Origin: Candidatus Heimdallarchaeota archaeon
GTDB lineage: Archaea; Asgardarchaeota; Heimdallarchaeia; Heimdallarchaeales; Kariarchaeaceae
Assembly (NCBI GenBank): GCA_026702845.1
Contig: JADCLS010000015.1
Location: forward strand, 94,442 to 158,441
Direction of reading: 5' to 3'
DNA length: 64,000 nucleotides
Position 1 is the stretch's first letter; each line of letters begins with the position of its first letter. Position numbers and translations under genes: made by a program. Below, one piece after another: positions 35,873 through 46,359 of the stretch. Below the pieces are notes generated by a model. It had not been told where the DNA came from. It ran no database searches and worked only from the letters and a program-made list of their open reading frames with translations.

Positions 35873-38800
35873 AGAAACATAGTTGTGGATATTATAATAG
35901 AAATGCAGCCAAGTTCTGCGTACAATGTGGTGAGGAGATACCTCAGGAATTAGAACAAGTAACATCAAAACCAAAAAACAAATACCTCACCTACTTCACT
36001 CATGTTCTGATGATCATTGCGATCAGTCTGATTTTTCTCGAAATCAATCTTTGGTTCATCTCTGCAGGATTGGTGCTATTTGACAGGTTAATGTTACAAT
36101 CCGGACGTATCAAATTCCAGCTTGAAGAAGATTCTGCATTTGCAACATTTATTTCAAGTCTTGAAGGATACAATGAGAAGGTACATCGAGCTCTAACGCT
36201 TAGGAATAATGGGAAGAAGATCAAAACTGGTAGAAGTGTGACCATCCTTTTAGTGATAGCATATGTGTTCTTAGCAACATATAGTGTATTTGAGGAATTT
36301 TCTCTATTCCCTTTCGGTCTGTTTCTCTTAATTTACTTACTATCTCAGACAAAGTTAATTGGTGTTGAGGAAGAGATACAATTATCAGATAAATCTGTTC
36401 AACCACTGTACATATCTCTACTAGGTATATTGATTTATATTGTTGCTTCAATTAGGATAGATCAAATCCTTAGCGATTATCGAATTAGAGCCCTTAGAAC
36501 CTTTTATTTCATCATAATGCTCAGCTTTATCTTCTTAGGAATATACACATACATCTATCAGGTTCCACGATCCATGGCTAACAATCCTTCATCAAAGGAT
36601 TTATCCTTGGCATCCATGGTGTTAGGTGTACTGATCTATCTTCTTGATGGCTGGGATTTAGAATTCTGGTGGTTACTATCTTTCTCTGCATCTGCAGTCT
36701 TCATGCTATTACAATACAAAGAACATAATGATTTGTATCGAATGCAGAACGTATCCCAAGTCAATGAACGTGATCTTGGACCAAATCAAGGGTATTACAC
36801 ATCAGTGCAACAATCATTTGAACCAGCATCGAATAATCAATCAATCGTGAATCATGTTGAACAGGTACAAACATCAAATCAACTGCAACGAGATCAGAAC
36901 AGGAATTCTGTAGGATCGATTTCTGAGATCATCACCAATTTAGACAAACTTGAATCTAGACATAGAAGAGTTAAGTTTGAATATAATCTCATTGTTAAAA
37001 CTATAAATAAAAAATATGAAGAGATCGAATATTTGGAACAGGAGAAGGAATTACCTCTTGGTGCAAAACAAGATCGTCTTTATAAATTGAAATCTGAATT
37101 ATGGGATTTAGAGAGAAAGTTAAATATCTGGGACAAGGAATGGGTTAACTTGCAGAATCAACTGGAATTTGATAATCCAGCCAACAAGATAGAAGATATT
37201 GAGAGAGATCTCGTTAAATTAAAGGAAAAACTCCCTACTGTCACAGATTTGATCAAGAATAATTCAGAAGATGTATTTTTACAGAGTAGGTCCGATCTTG
37301 AGGTCAAAATCAAGGAAATACAGATACGTAAGGATGAGATGCTAGATATTATTGTCCAAAAATCAAAAGAATCCAGAAAAGTTGTACCAAAGGAGAAAAT
37401 TTCCTCTCCAGCAGCAAAGCCCATTCCTCAACTCGAATCGACAATAGTCAATGTTGATGACAGTACGACCGTTCCATTTAAATTAAGATCTCTAATATCT
37501 GAGAAGATACTATCCAATTTATTTGCCTATCTAGGTGCAACACTGGTTGTAACTGGTTTCTTCTTCTTGATCGTCTGGTCATATAATAATGTGATTCTGG
37601 TGAATTTTCCCTTTGATGTTCAGGCATCCACGGCAATAATTGGTGTAGTATTATTGTATCTATCTGCAACATTCTTCACCTTCAACAATTTTCTCTTACG
37701 CAAATTCACAGACAAATTAACATCAGTGTCGAGATTTCTATCCTCATTTGGTCTAGTTGTCTATCAATTCACCTTTTATGTACAATCTGTCTACTTTGTA
37801 AATCTCCATTTATCTGGTAATGCACTTCTATTTCCTGGAATTCTCCTAGTTTTAACATCCATGTTTGGAGCTTACAAGTTACATAGTAATTTTCTATCTG
37901 TCACCGGTGTCTCCATTGGGATGTATCTAGGGTTTATATCCGCATCTGAAGTATTTCAATCAAGTATAGCCATTCGTGAGGAAACCTTTATTGGAACTGG
38001 TATAGGATATGGTTTCCTATTTGCCTTTAATGTGGTTTTAATCATTTCTAGTATCATAATTCTTGATAAGAAGAAGATTTGGTTGCCTTTGGCAGTATTT
38101 TCATTATTCTCACCTATCCTCTGGTTACAGACTAGTAATAATCTAGCTTTACCCGCAATGCTCAATCTTCTGGTTGCAGCATCATTTATCTTTGTCTCCA
38201 TAACTAAGAGGTTACCAACTCCTCGTCCTTTCTCTCATTTCATGACTCTCTTCCTTCTTTTCTATAATAACACTATCGCAATTCGAATAACTGCTGATAT
38301 ATTATCTTCAAATTGGGTTAGTAATGCAGAGATCTATAATATTGTCATAGTCTTCTCTACTTTCTTCACTCTCTATTGGATATTTGTTTTCCACGAAAAA
38401 GATCTGGAGATATCATTTGCATTACCCATGTCTTTTGATTACAACAGAGATCAATTGAAGCTGAAACCTATACAGAGAAGGTTGAATTTACTTATGTTAA
38501 CAAGCTTGGGTTTTCTATTTGCAATTGTTGTACTATTACTTAATTACAATTCTTATGAGCCAATCTACTTCTTTGGTATTTTATTGAATATCATGGTTGC
38601 GATTGGTATTAAATATAATTTTGAAGAAATTGTCAAGAATAGTATAATTCTCATGATCATAGAGTCTGAAGTATTCTTCATCCTAATCCTGAACAATCCC
38701 AATGGCGAGGGTATCTATCAGATCATACTAACTGGAATATTTATCCTGAGCTTCATGTTTATCTTCTATATGCTTTCTTATTTCAGAGATGTATTCAATT

Positions 38801-39687
38801 TCTCAGAGGTTAAAGTAAGCTCTAATCACATGGCTGCAATCGTTGGGTTCACCTCGATCATCAACCTCCTTCTATCAGGACAATCAGAAACACAGGGTGA
38901 TAAAGTATTGCTTTTCGGATCATTAGCTTGGATCAGTATTTCCATGCTGTTATTCATGAAAAAGAATAAGGATAATATGCAACCAACATACAATCACATG
39001 GCAATAGGATTCGGCATGATGTTCCAGTTTATCTTTGGACTTCTGAAACAAAGTAGTCGGTTCCCAATTGATTCTGTTACCAAAAATATGAGTGCTATGA
39101 CTCATGCAATTGTAAATATTTCACTTGGGGGGTACTTAATTCTCGCAATTATCACAGTAATATTTGGAGATAGATTACGATTTGCTCTGGAGACAGATGA
39201 AACTGTGAAACACAATGATACAATTTCAGGTAATCTGAAATATGTGATGAGCCAGAATAGGATGAATGTACCACAGATCATCCTCTTCATACTCCCTAGT
39301 ACTCTTATTATCTATGGAATGCCATATTTCTATTATCCTGTGTTGAACCAGGCAATCCTCCTTGGATACTTCATGCTTTACTTCATTCTACTGCCAATTC
39401 TTAATATGGTATCCAATCTACGAAAGAATGATTCATTTGGCCCATTGGCTGCATTCACAGGGTATTTTGCTTTTATTGCAGGTTTTGTCCTCCTTGGAGG
39501 TGCTAAGAAACTCTATGATCTCATCGTAAATGCTCCGCCACCAACTGGCCGAGGAGTCTATTTCATAAGGCCTGAATGGGCAATTTTATTGATAGTGGCC
39601 ATATTCATCTTCTCTGTGACTTGGGTAATAATAATGAGTAATAAGAGAATACAACCAGTCGTGACCCAGATGGAGGTGACAGCATGA
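35869..39687 (+). CDS. giant zinc-ribbon/coiled-coil multi-helix membrane protein
   Basis: The true start is likely ATG 35869: it overlaps the previous stop (ATGA) and has GGAGG seven bases upstream. The 1272-residue product begins with a zinc ribbon (HSCGYYNRNAAKFCVQCGEE), then about eight membrane helices (40-320), a cytoplasmic coiled coil with long charged helices (about 345-520), and about 25 more helices to the end. The second half recalls DUF2339-type large membrane proteins, but I cannot confirm this. It is followed by another giant membrane gene with a four-base overlap. Role unknown. Confidence 0.8.
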   Translation: MKKHSCGYYNRNAAKFCVQCGEEIPQELEQVTSKPKNKYLTYFTHVLMIIAISLIFLEINLWFISAGLVLFDRLMLQSGRIKFQLEEDSAFATFISSLEGYNEKVHRALTLRNNGKKIKTGRSVTILLVIAYVFLATYSVFEEFSLFPFGLFLLIYLLSQTKLIGVEEEIQLSDKSVQPLYISLLGILIYIVASIRIDQILSDYRIRALRTFYFIIMLSFIFLGIYTYIYQVPRSMANNPSSKDLSLASMVLGVLIYLLDGWDLEFWWLLSFSASAVFMLLQYKEHNDLYRMQNVSQVNERDLGPNQGYYTSVQQSFEPASNNQSIVNHVEQVQTSNQLQRDQNRNSVGSISEIITNLDKLESRHRRVKFEYNLIVKTINKKYEEIEYLEQEKELPLGAKQDRLYKLKSELWDLERKLNIWDKEWVNLQNQLEFDNPANKIEDIERDLVKLKEKLPTVTDLIKNNSEDVFLQSRSDLEVKIKEIQIRKDEMLDIIVQKSKESRKVVPKEKISSPAAKPIPQLESTIVNVDDSTTVPFKLRSLISEKILSNLFAYLGATLVVTGFFFLIVWSYNNVILVNFPFDVQASTAIIGVVLLYLSATFFTFNNFLLRKFTDKLTSVSRFLSSFGLVVYQFTFYVQSVYFVNLHLSGNALLFPGILLVLTSMFGAYKLHSNFLSVTGVSIGMYLGFISASEVFQSSIAIREETFIGTGIGYGFLFAFNVVLIISSIIILDKKKIWLPLAVFSLFSPILWLQTSNNLALPAMLNLLVAASFIFVSITKRLPTPRPFSHFMTLFLLFYNNTIAIRITADILSSNWVSNAEIYNIVIVFSTFFTLYWIFVFHEKDLEISFALPMSFDYNRDQLKLKPIQRRLNLLMLTSLGFLFAIVVLLLNYNSYEPIYFFGILLNIMVAIGIKYNFEEIVKNSIILMIIESEVFFILILNNPNGEGIYQIILTGIFILSFMFIFYMLSYFRDVFNFSEVKVSSNHMAAIVGFTSIINLLLSGQSETQGDKVLLFGSLAWISISMLLFMKKNKDNMQPTYNHMAIGFGMMFQFIFGLLKQSSRFPIDSVTKNMSAMTHAIVNISLGGYLILAIITVIFGDRLRFALETDETVKHNDTISGNLKYVMSQNRMNVPQIILFILPSTLIIYGMPYFYYPVLNQAILLGYFMLYFILLPILNMVSNLRKNDSFGPLAAFTGYFAFIAGFVLLGGAKKLYDLIVNAPPPTGRGVYFIRPEWAILLIVAIFIFSVTWVIIMSNKRIQPVVTQMEVTA

Positions 39688-42600
39688 GTACCTTTGATGC
39701 ACGATACCGAGTATTAACTCATGATGCCCGCACAGGACTGATTGAATTATCCAGTATTATTATCGCAGTATTACTTGGATTTGTCCTCCCCTTGCCTAGA
39801 TTTGGCAATTATTCCGAGGATACCCGGGAATTCACAGCTGTCTTGGATAGAATGTCAGATCAAGTACTAATCATTTTACTGACTACTTTCCTAGGTATAT
39901 TCCTGAGCTACTTCTATATTTGGTATGTAAAGGAAACCTCCACTACTTCTGTAATAACCATACATGTGCTGGTTTTTGTCAATTTGGTAATAGATTCGAT
40001 AGTGCTTGAGCTGGCATATTTTACAAATATGGCAATTCTCACCTTCCTATTTCTAACTATATTATTGATTAAAATTCGACCTCAACATGAAAAAGATACG
40101 ATATTTAATGCCACAAATATCGTCTTATCAATTTCACTGGTTATAATATGGTATATGAAAGCAGAAACTCAACAAGTAGGAGCATTAGAAATATTACTAA
40201 GCCAGGTAATTGTGGTGATCACTTTATTACTAACCAGCCGGTATATCTCCAATTGGATCGCATTTGCCATACCAATGATTTTGAACGTAATTTTAATTCC
40301 GGTCACACTTAGAGATTCCTCTTTCAATTCTACATTTGATGTAAATCTCCTCCTATTTACAATATTCTTGACATTGGCGATGATGAGAGCAATAAAACTG
40401 AAAATTAAGGAGTTCGGATTTGGAATTGCATTGTCATCAACACTCTTGTTGCAAATTCATTATTTGATGAGTACAGCCTTTAGTAAGAATGCAGATAGTT
40501 CGATATTTCATGTAGCTTTACCTATGATCGATCTCTCGCTGTTTACAGTTATTACCATACTTTACTTGGTATTGATGTTCATAATTTTCATTTCTCACAA
40601 AGAGAGTGCAGAGATGAGTAATTTTATCCCAATATTGAGTTTCATATCGATTGGGTTCTTCATCATCAATGCATTAACACAGAATTACATTGTTGTATTC
40701 CCCATGCATCATATACTCTTGGGTTTGGCAATATTGTCCTTATCGGCATATAATTTCTATGCTATAGTCAACTCAAAAGCAATATTGAGCTATCAAATCT
40801 TAGGCTTCTTCTTAATGGCATTCATACCAAATGACCTGTTTTCAGATCTAGCAAATGATGTGTACTTCATTACCTTTGTACTTGTATCATTAGCAGTTTG
40901 GTACAAGAAACGAGACATGCAATTGATGACAGAGGTAGTTGCTGGGGCTGTAACGATAACATTGATTCTGAATATTCAAATTCTGCAACATTCTGCTCAT
41001 TCTGTTAGTCCAGGCTTGTTATTAGTGGCGATACTTCTGCTTGGATTAATGGTGCTGAAAAACTCCAGATTTAATGAGATCCGTAATCTTGTCATTCTTC
41101 AGTTTGTCTCGTTATATTTCCTTTCAAGTGCAAAGAATAGTGAGTATCTAGGCTTCTCCCTAATAGAACTGGGGTTAGTATTCATATTAGTCCAGATGAT
41201 TTTCATTTTCTTCAAGTTCAGAACAGAGGATTACATCCTATTTGTTTCTGCCATACCTCAGTCAATCATCACCATCTTTCTACTGTTAACCTATGTTACT
41301 AGACCTGAAAGTATGCCAAACGAGTATATACTTGGGGGGCTACTTCTCTTCCCGTCTTTGATGCAGTTGCTCAGACGACAGCACAAGATTGAGAGTAGCT
41401 ATATTCTTGTAATTCAGGCCATAGGGCTGCTTGTATTCAATACTGTGCTGAATCAAATATCTAATCAATTTTGGTTGCTCTCAGTATGTTATCTAGCATT
41501 TATCATTTTAGGAATGGTATATTGGTTCTTATCTAAGGATGATATGCAGCTGAAAACACTGGTATCTGTATCAGTCCTAATGATGTTCTATTATACATTT
41601 AGCAGTCTGTTTAGTCATGCTGTACCACATCCAATCATCCTTGGATTGAGCATATTATTACTTACCTCAATGATATTCATCTCTTCACAGTATCAAGTAA
41701 TCCTGGGTACACAAGCAGCATCACTAATCGCATTTAGTATCAGTAGAGTATCAAATGAAAGTTTCACTAAGGTTGAGATTGCTGGATTGGAATTCATTCC
41801 ACTGGTTAGTATCTTCTATATCATATTTATTGCTTTACTAGCAATTAAATCTATGATAACGCCGAGGGATGACTTAACTTATATCCCCATGACAATGACC
41901 GTCCTGAGCTCAGTTTACATCCTTCTTGGCCTACTTTCAAGCAATTATGATGTGACGCTGATTAATGAGGTTCCGCCGATAATTCTTGGTGCAGTATCCA
42001 TTCTCGCCGTGTTACTCAGTGTGAGAAGGAAGGGAGAGAATATGATTTACACACTCAGTACAGCATTATTCAATATATACTTACTTACTTTCCAAGCCAA
42101 CCAGATTATTATTTTCAATATCAGCTCTGTGACTTTGATCTATCTTAGCATCTCAATCCTGATGTTACAACTAATAAGGAAGAATACTGAGGAGAATAGA
42201 GTGTTGATGGTGCTCTTTCTATTATTTAATTCTCTGTTAACTATTTCATCATTAGCAACTAATGAGACATCAGTTGCATTGGAATTCATAGTGGTCATGG
42301 CATTAATGTTTTCATTTATTCCTAAGGTTTTTGAGAATCCAAATGAAGAGATTTACAGTACTCTTGGACAAACGGCATTTATTGTCGTACTATTGATCTT
42401 CTCAGGGAGAATGAGTTACTTACTACCTTCACGTCTCTGGGCAACCTCCTTTGTATTTATTCTCTACTCCATATTTCTGTTGATGGAAATGTACAAATCG
42501 AATAATTCATCAAATCTACTTGCCAATATGACTTCATACTCCGTCTTAATTATACTAGTCTCATTAAAAGTTGATCTGGTTCATCCTGGTATTATTGGAT

Positions 42601-43874
42601 TATCAATCCTATCAGTATCAATACTTCAACTGAGGACTAAATTGCGTATCATCAAGGAGTATGTGCCCTACTTACAGGCCGTATCACTTTTCTTCCTTCT
42701 GTTCAATGATGTTCTATCCAGCAATGAGCTAGTATATTCATCGATTTTTGTCGGGATCTGGATCCCTGCAATATTAATCATCTGGTATATCAGTGGAACG
42801 AGGAACCAGCTATTCTCCTCTATTATGAGTATAACAGGTTTACTGCTAATCTCAAGCCTAGCATCTAATCTCACCTCAGAATATCTTCTCAATGAGTATA
42901 TCCAGATACTTGGAATAGCAGTGGTTATCGCTACTGCAGTACTGTATTTTGCAGAAATTAGTAAATTAGAGGAAAGACTACTCAATAGAGCATTTATCTT
43001 TGTATTATTAACTATTATCAGTTTGAATTGGATGATACAGGTAATCGGATCGGATCAAATTTTATGGTTACGATTAATTCTAGATTGGTTGATATTCACC
43101 CCTTTCATGGCTCTAGTTGCCATCTATATCCGTAGGTCGATTACTCAGAGAATTATCACTGAAAATGTATCATCAGAGCAATTTGCCATGAGCGTCTTAA
43201 AACTGCTCTTATGTTTCATAGGTTCTGCTTTACTCATGGGTGCAACCGGGGTGTACTCACTTAAATTACTTGCAGTGGCCATCATATTTTGGATATTTGC
43301 AACTGAGTTTATCAATAAATTACTCTCTTGGGGCACATCTATCAATACAGTGCTAACGCTAGCATTTGTCTTGGCACAGATACCCAGTGAAGGAGGAGAT
43401 ACTGAGATCTTCTATTTCATCATGCTGAGTAGTATAGGAATAGTAATGACCATTGCTGCCGTTATAAATGAAGTTCGATTTTCAGGAGAACCATTCACCT
43501 CTTCACTGGTAATCACAGGTGGAGTATTCACGGCAATAACCATATTTGCACCGCTATTGAGAGGCAATTCCTTCCCAGTGGATCTAATCAATCCTGAGGC
43601 AGGAGATCAAATCATATACTTCCTCCCAAATATTGTTTGGGCATTGCAAGGATTGGGATTATTCATATTCGGTTTACGTTATGCTAAATCCTATTTAAGA
43701 CGATTTTCATTGTCTATCCTGCTGGTTGATATACTTAAAACATTCATAGATATATTCAGTCAGGATAATTATTTGATCAGAATATTTGGATCAATCGTGT
43801 TGGGTAGTGTGCTGATGCTAATATTTTGGTTACTCACCCAAAAAGATGAGGAGAGACCTCAAATAGTTACCTAA
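39684..43874 (+). CDS. giant integral membrane protein, about 40 helices
   Basis: The 1396-residue product is hydrophobic throughout, with some 40 predicted helices in tight pairs and very short loops. There is no nucleotide-binding, protease or glycosyltransferase motif that I can see. Helix pairs seem to repeat at intervals of 25-30 residues (style LGLSILSVSILQLRTKL), as if built by internal duplication. The start ATG overlaps the end of the previous giant gene (ATGA), and GGAGGTGA lies upstream. The pair must be co-translated and probably interact in the membrane. Role unknown. Confidence 0.8.
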   Translation: MSTFDARYRVLTHDARTGLIELSSIIIAVLLGFVLPLPRFGNYSEDTREFTAVLDRMSDQVLIILLTTFLGIFLSYFYIWYVKETSTTSVITIHVLVFVNLVIDSIVLELAYFTNMAILTFLFLTILLIKIRPQHEKDTIFNATNIVLSISLVIIWYMKAETQQVGALEILLSQVIVVITLLLTSRYISNWIAFAIPMILNVILIPVTLRDSSFNSTFDVNLLLFTIFLTLAMMRAIKLKIKEFGFGIALSSTLLLQIHYLMSTAFSKNADSSIFHVALPMIDLSLFTVITILYLVLMFIIFISHKESAEMSNFIPILSFISIGFFIINALTQNYIVVFPMHHILLGLAILSLSAYNFYAIVNSKAILSYQILGFFLMAFIPNDLFSDLANDVYFITFVLVSLAVWYKKRDMQLMTEVVAGAVTITLILNIQILQHSAHSVSPGLLLVAILLLGLMVLKNSRFNEIRNLVILQFVSLYFLSSAKNSEYLGFSLIELGLVFILVQMIFIFFKFRTEDYILFVSAIPQSIITIFLLLTYVTRPESMPNEYILGGLLLFPSLMQLLRRQHKIESSYILVIQAIGLLVFNTVLNQISNQFWLLSVCYLAFIILGMVYWFLSKDDMQLKTLVSVSVLMMFYYTFSSLFSHAVPHPIILGLSILLLTSMIFISSQYQVILGTQAASLIAFSISRVSNESFTKVEIAGLEFIPLVSIFYIIFIALLAIKSMITPRDDLTYIPMTMTVLSSVYILLGLLSSNYDVTLINEVPPIILGAVSILAVLLSVRRKGENMIYTLSTALFNIYLLTFQANQIIIFNISSVTLIYLSISILMLQLIRKNTEENRVLMVLFLLFNSLLTISSLATNETSVALEFIVVMALMFSFIPKVFENPNEEIYSTLGQTAFIVVLLIFSGRMSYLLPSRLWATSFVFILYSIFLLMEMYKSNNSSNLLANMTSYSVLIILVSLKVDLVHPGIIGLSILSVSILQLRTKLRIIKEYVPYLQAVSLFFLLFNDVLSSNELVYSSIFVGIWIPAILIIWYISGTRNQLFSSIMSITGLLLISSLASNLTSEYLLNEYIQILGIAVVIATAVLYFAEISKLEERLLNRAFIFVLLTIISLNWMIQVIGSDQILWLRLILDWLIFTPFMALVAIYIRRSITQRIITENVSSEQFAMSVLKLLLCFIGSALLMGATGVYSLKLLAVAIIFWIFATEFINKLLSWGTSINTVLTLAFVLAQIPSEGGDTEIFYFIMLSSIGIVMTIAAVINEVRFSGEPFTSSLVITGGVFTAITIFAPLLRGNSFPVDLINPEAGDQIIYFLPNIVWALQGLGLFIFGLRYAKSYLRRFSLSILLVDILKTFIDIFSQDNYLIRIFGSIVLGSVLMLIFWLLTQKDEERPQIVT

Positions 43875-43965
43875 ATACCGTAGTGGATGTTTTGATCTAG
43901 ATTTTTTTAGAATTTTCATTTATCAATCAGATACATTAAATGAATCTGCATTTTTTTATAGAATA

Positions 43966-45045
43966 GTGCCATATAGAATAAAGAAATCAACGAAAATAGG
44001 ATTACCCCCTGGAGTTTCACAATACTCAGGTGATATACAAGATAGTGAGATAGAAATTGAGGTAATACATTACAAGATACACTCTGAAAAAAAAGAAATT
44101 GTTCAAGAAAAGGTTCCTATAGAGCATTTGGGTACCAAATTCAGTTTAATCGGAGAGCAGAGTGTCACTTGGATTGATATTCAAGGTTTTCATGATGAGA
44201 AACTCATGAAGGAGATTTCAGCACATTTCAACTTCCATCCGATACTTACTGAAGACTTACTATCCACCCTTCAAAGACCAAAACTAGATATTTATGATGA
44301 TCACATTGTATTCTTCCTGAGACGTGTTTTTGATGATCTAACCACCCCTGAACTTGAAACAGACCAAATTGTAATTGTACTAGGCAAGAATTATGTACTT
44401 TCATTTAATGAATTAAATGATAATAAATTCAATAAAGTAAAGAAAATGATCCAAGAGTACTTTTCTTTATTTACTCGTCATGGTAATGACTTTTTAGCCT
44501 ATATTCTCCTTGATTACATCATTGATACTTATTTTATTGAATTGGAACGAGTGTCTGATACCATTGAATTATTGGAGGATCAAATTTACTTGCGTGAATT
44601 GGATGATATGCCTGATAAAATCAATAAAGTAAAGAAGAAAAACCTGGGTATGAGAAAAATTGTCACTCCTTTAAGAGATATGCCATCCAAATTAGTTAGA
44701 TTAGATATTCAGTTCATTCAACCGAGTACAAAACCATTTCTTAAAGATCTTGAGGATCATATCTATCAATTGATAGAGATGGTGGAGACTAATAGGGATA
44801 TCATACCCAATCTAAAGGAGGGATATTCATCGCAATTGAATCATCGTATGAATGAGGTGATGATGACCTTAACAGTGGTATCATCCATTCTACTTCCGCT
44901 TACATTTATCACTAGCCTGTATGGAATGAATTTCAGTTATATGCCCGAGTTAAATTGGAAGATGGGGTATTTTGCCACCTGGGGTGTGATGATAACCATT
45001 ACTATACTATTAACCATTTACTTCAAAAGAAGAGGCTGGCTTTGA
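43966..45045 (+). CDS. corA: CorA-type divalent metal ion transporter
   Basis: The 359-residue product fits CorA: an N-terminal cytoplasmic alpha/beta domain, a long helical stalk (180-290), and two C-terminal helices with the YGMNF signature (GMN) between them, ending in a basic KRRGWL tail. It forms pentameric Mg2+/Co2+ channels. The start is GTG at 43966; a TTAAA box about 28 bases before suggests a leaderless message. It follows the giant membrane genes by 91 bases but has its own promoter. Confidence 0.93.
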   Translation: MPYRIKKSTKIGLPPGVSQYSGDIQDSEIEIEVIHYKIHSEKKEIVQEKVPIEHLGTKFSLIGEQSVTWIDIQGFHDEKLMKEISAHFNFHPILTEDLLSTLQRPKLDIYDDHIVFFLRRVFDDLTTPELETDQIVIVLGKNYVLSFNELNDNKFNKVKKMIQEYFSLFTRHGNDFLAYILLDYIIDTYFIELERVSDTIELLEDQIYLRELDDMPDKINKVKKKNLGMRKIVTPLRDMPSKLVRLDIQFIQPSTKPFLKDLEDHIYQLIEMVETNRDIIPNLKEGYSSQLNHRMNEVMMTLTVVSSILLPLTFITSLYGMNFSYMPELNWKMGYFATWGVMITITILLTIYFKRRGWL

Positions 45046-45120
45046 TAGTATACATGTAAGAATAGTTTCGGTCACCTCTGTTACCCATTTATTTTTTTAT
45101 ATATAATTGCTGTAGAACTT

Positions 45121-45438
45121 ATGGTTAATTACGTACATATTGTGATTTCAGTGCTTGGAGATGATGTTGATGTTAGTGTGTTCAATAATATCAATAATGC
45201 CTTGGAAAATATCGTATCACGTTCTGAGCTCTATGAGGATGAGGAAGAATATGAAGAAGATGCGTGCAATTATCAGGCAAGAACAGAGATACCTATACTT
45301 CTCAATAGAATGGAATTTGAGGATCATGATCATCTATATCATGTCTTCTCATGCGATAAACATGATAACTGTTATTTCAGATACGAATTGCATGAAATTC
45401 CGACACTGGATCGTATATCCGATCTATTATGTAAATGA
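45121..45438 (+). CDS. small acidic unknown protein
   Basis: A 105-residue protein with an N-terminal beta strand (VHIVISVLGDD), a very acidic middle (YEDEEEYEEDAC), and a His/Cys-bearing end (DHDHLYHVFSCDKHDNC). A TTTATATATA box lies just over 20 bases before the ATG, so it is probably leaderless. No family recognised. His and Cys might bind metal. Confidence 0.55.
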   Translation: MVNYVHIVISVLGDDVDVSVFNNINNALENIVSRSELYEDEEEYEEDACNYQARTEIPILLNRMEFEDHDHLYHVFSCDKHDNCYFRYELHEIPTLDRISDLLCK

Positions 45439-45491
45439 ATTCATCCATGATCCATAATTAGTACTCATACTTTAGAAATTTTACTGCTTGA

Positions 45492-45511
45492 AATAATTAG
45501 TACTAATTATT
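45492..45511. terminator. 20-bp perfect palindrome between convergent genes
   Basis: AATAATTAGTACTAATTATT is its own reverse complement. It lies between the stop codons of the convergent genes ending at 45438 and 45507 and overlaps the latter stop. ATAATTAGTACT also occurs at about 45456-45467. It may serve as a two-way terminator or a protein-binding site. Confidence 0.45.
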
Positions 45512-46172
45512 GATGATAAATCCGTTTCATATCTGGTTTTTCTGTTGAAAAATAATGAACCCAAATATAGAGATAATTGAATAAACCAACAAGAATGGCT
45601 GGAAGAGAACCTGCCCATAATCCTGGTAAGAAGAGGATAGCTATGGCAAAGATATACATCCCATTATCTGTATACTTGAAGATACCTTCTTTCACTTTAG
45701 GCATAGAACGATATTTTTCATAAAAATGATCTGCCCCATAGGCCCTGTTGATGCCGAAATATCTCTTAACAGAGTAGAAGGCATACAATACAGGTAGAGA
45801 TAGTATTACTGCAACTAAGCGTGCGATTAGTGGTGAAATGCTTAAAGTATTAGAACTATAAAATGCTAAAACAATTATGCTTATTAGCCTGAATAGGAAT
45901 GGAATTGAGAACCATACTTTGAAAAATGTGAATGCCTTATCTCCAAACCACTGTGAAAGTTTCTTGCAATGCAACTCAATTCTCCAGAAAATCGCTACAA
46001 TTAATTGATGTACAATTGGAGTGAGAAACGCAAGATAGAACCACAGTATGGTAATATCGCCTGTAATATAATCAGTTCGGGAAAAAGTAATCATGAGAAA
46101 TATTGATATAACAACTGCTACATAATGTATACTTTGCCTCTCGAATACTAATCTTATATTACATTCAGACAT
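45507..46172 (-). CDS. membrane protein, possibly PEMT/ICMT-like methyltransferase
   Basis: A 221-residue protein with six membrane helices. Its C-terminal third, GIFKYTDNGMYIFAIAILFL then a helix and HYFSTEKPDMKRIY, resembles the end of phospholipid N-methyltransferases and isoprenylcysteine methyltransferases (R-x-P-x-Y, then Glu-Glu before Met/Leu), but the Arg-Pro pair is changed to Asp-Asn. The match is weak. It could be a divergent lipid or protein methyltransferase or an unrelated membrane protein. Confidence 0.5.
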   Translation of the reverse strand: MSECNIRLVFERQSIHYVAVVISIFLMITFSRTDYITGDITILWFYLAFLTPIVHQLIVAIFWRIELHCKKLSQWFGDKAFTFFKVWFSIPFLFRLISIIVLAFYSSNTLSISPLIARLVAVILSLPVLYAFYSVKRYFGINRAYGADHFYEKYRSMPKVKEGIFKYTDNGMYIFAIAILFLPGLWAGSLPAILVGLFNYLYIWVHYFSTEKPDMKRIYHQ

Positions 46173-46359
46173 AAATAAGAGATAAATGGAAATGATTTAA
46201 GTCTTGTTTGAAATGGTGAGAAAATTAATCTCATTGAATAAAAAATTCCAAGTTAATCTATCTCAAACTATGAATAATAATTACTTAGATTATTCAAAAT
46301 AAATCACTATAGAGTAGTAAAGTGACAAAGATTTTCTACAATTACTAAATCACAAAGCT

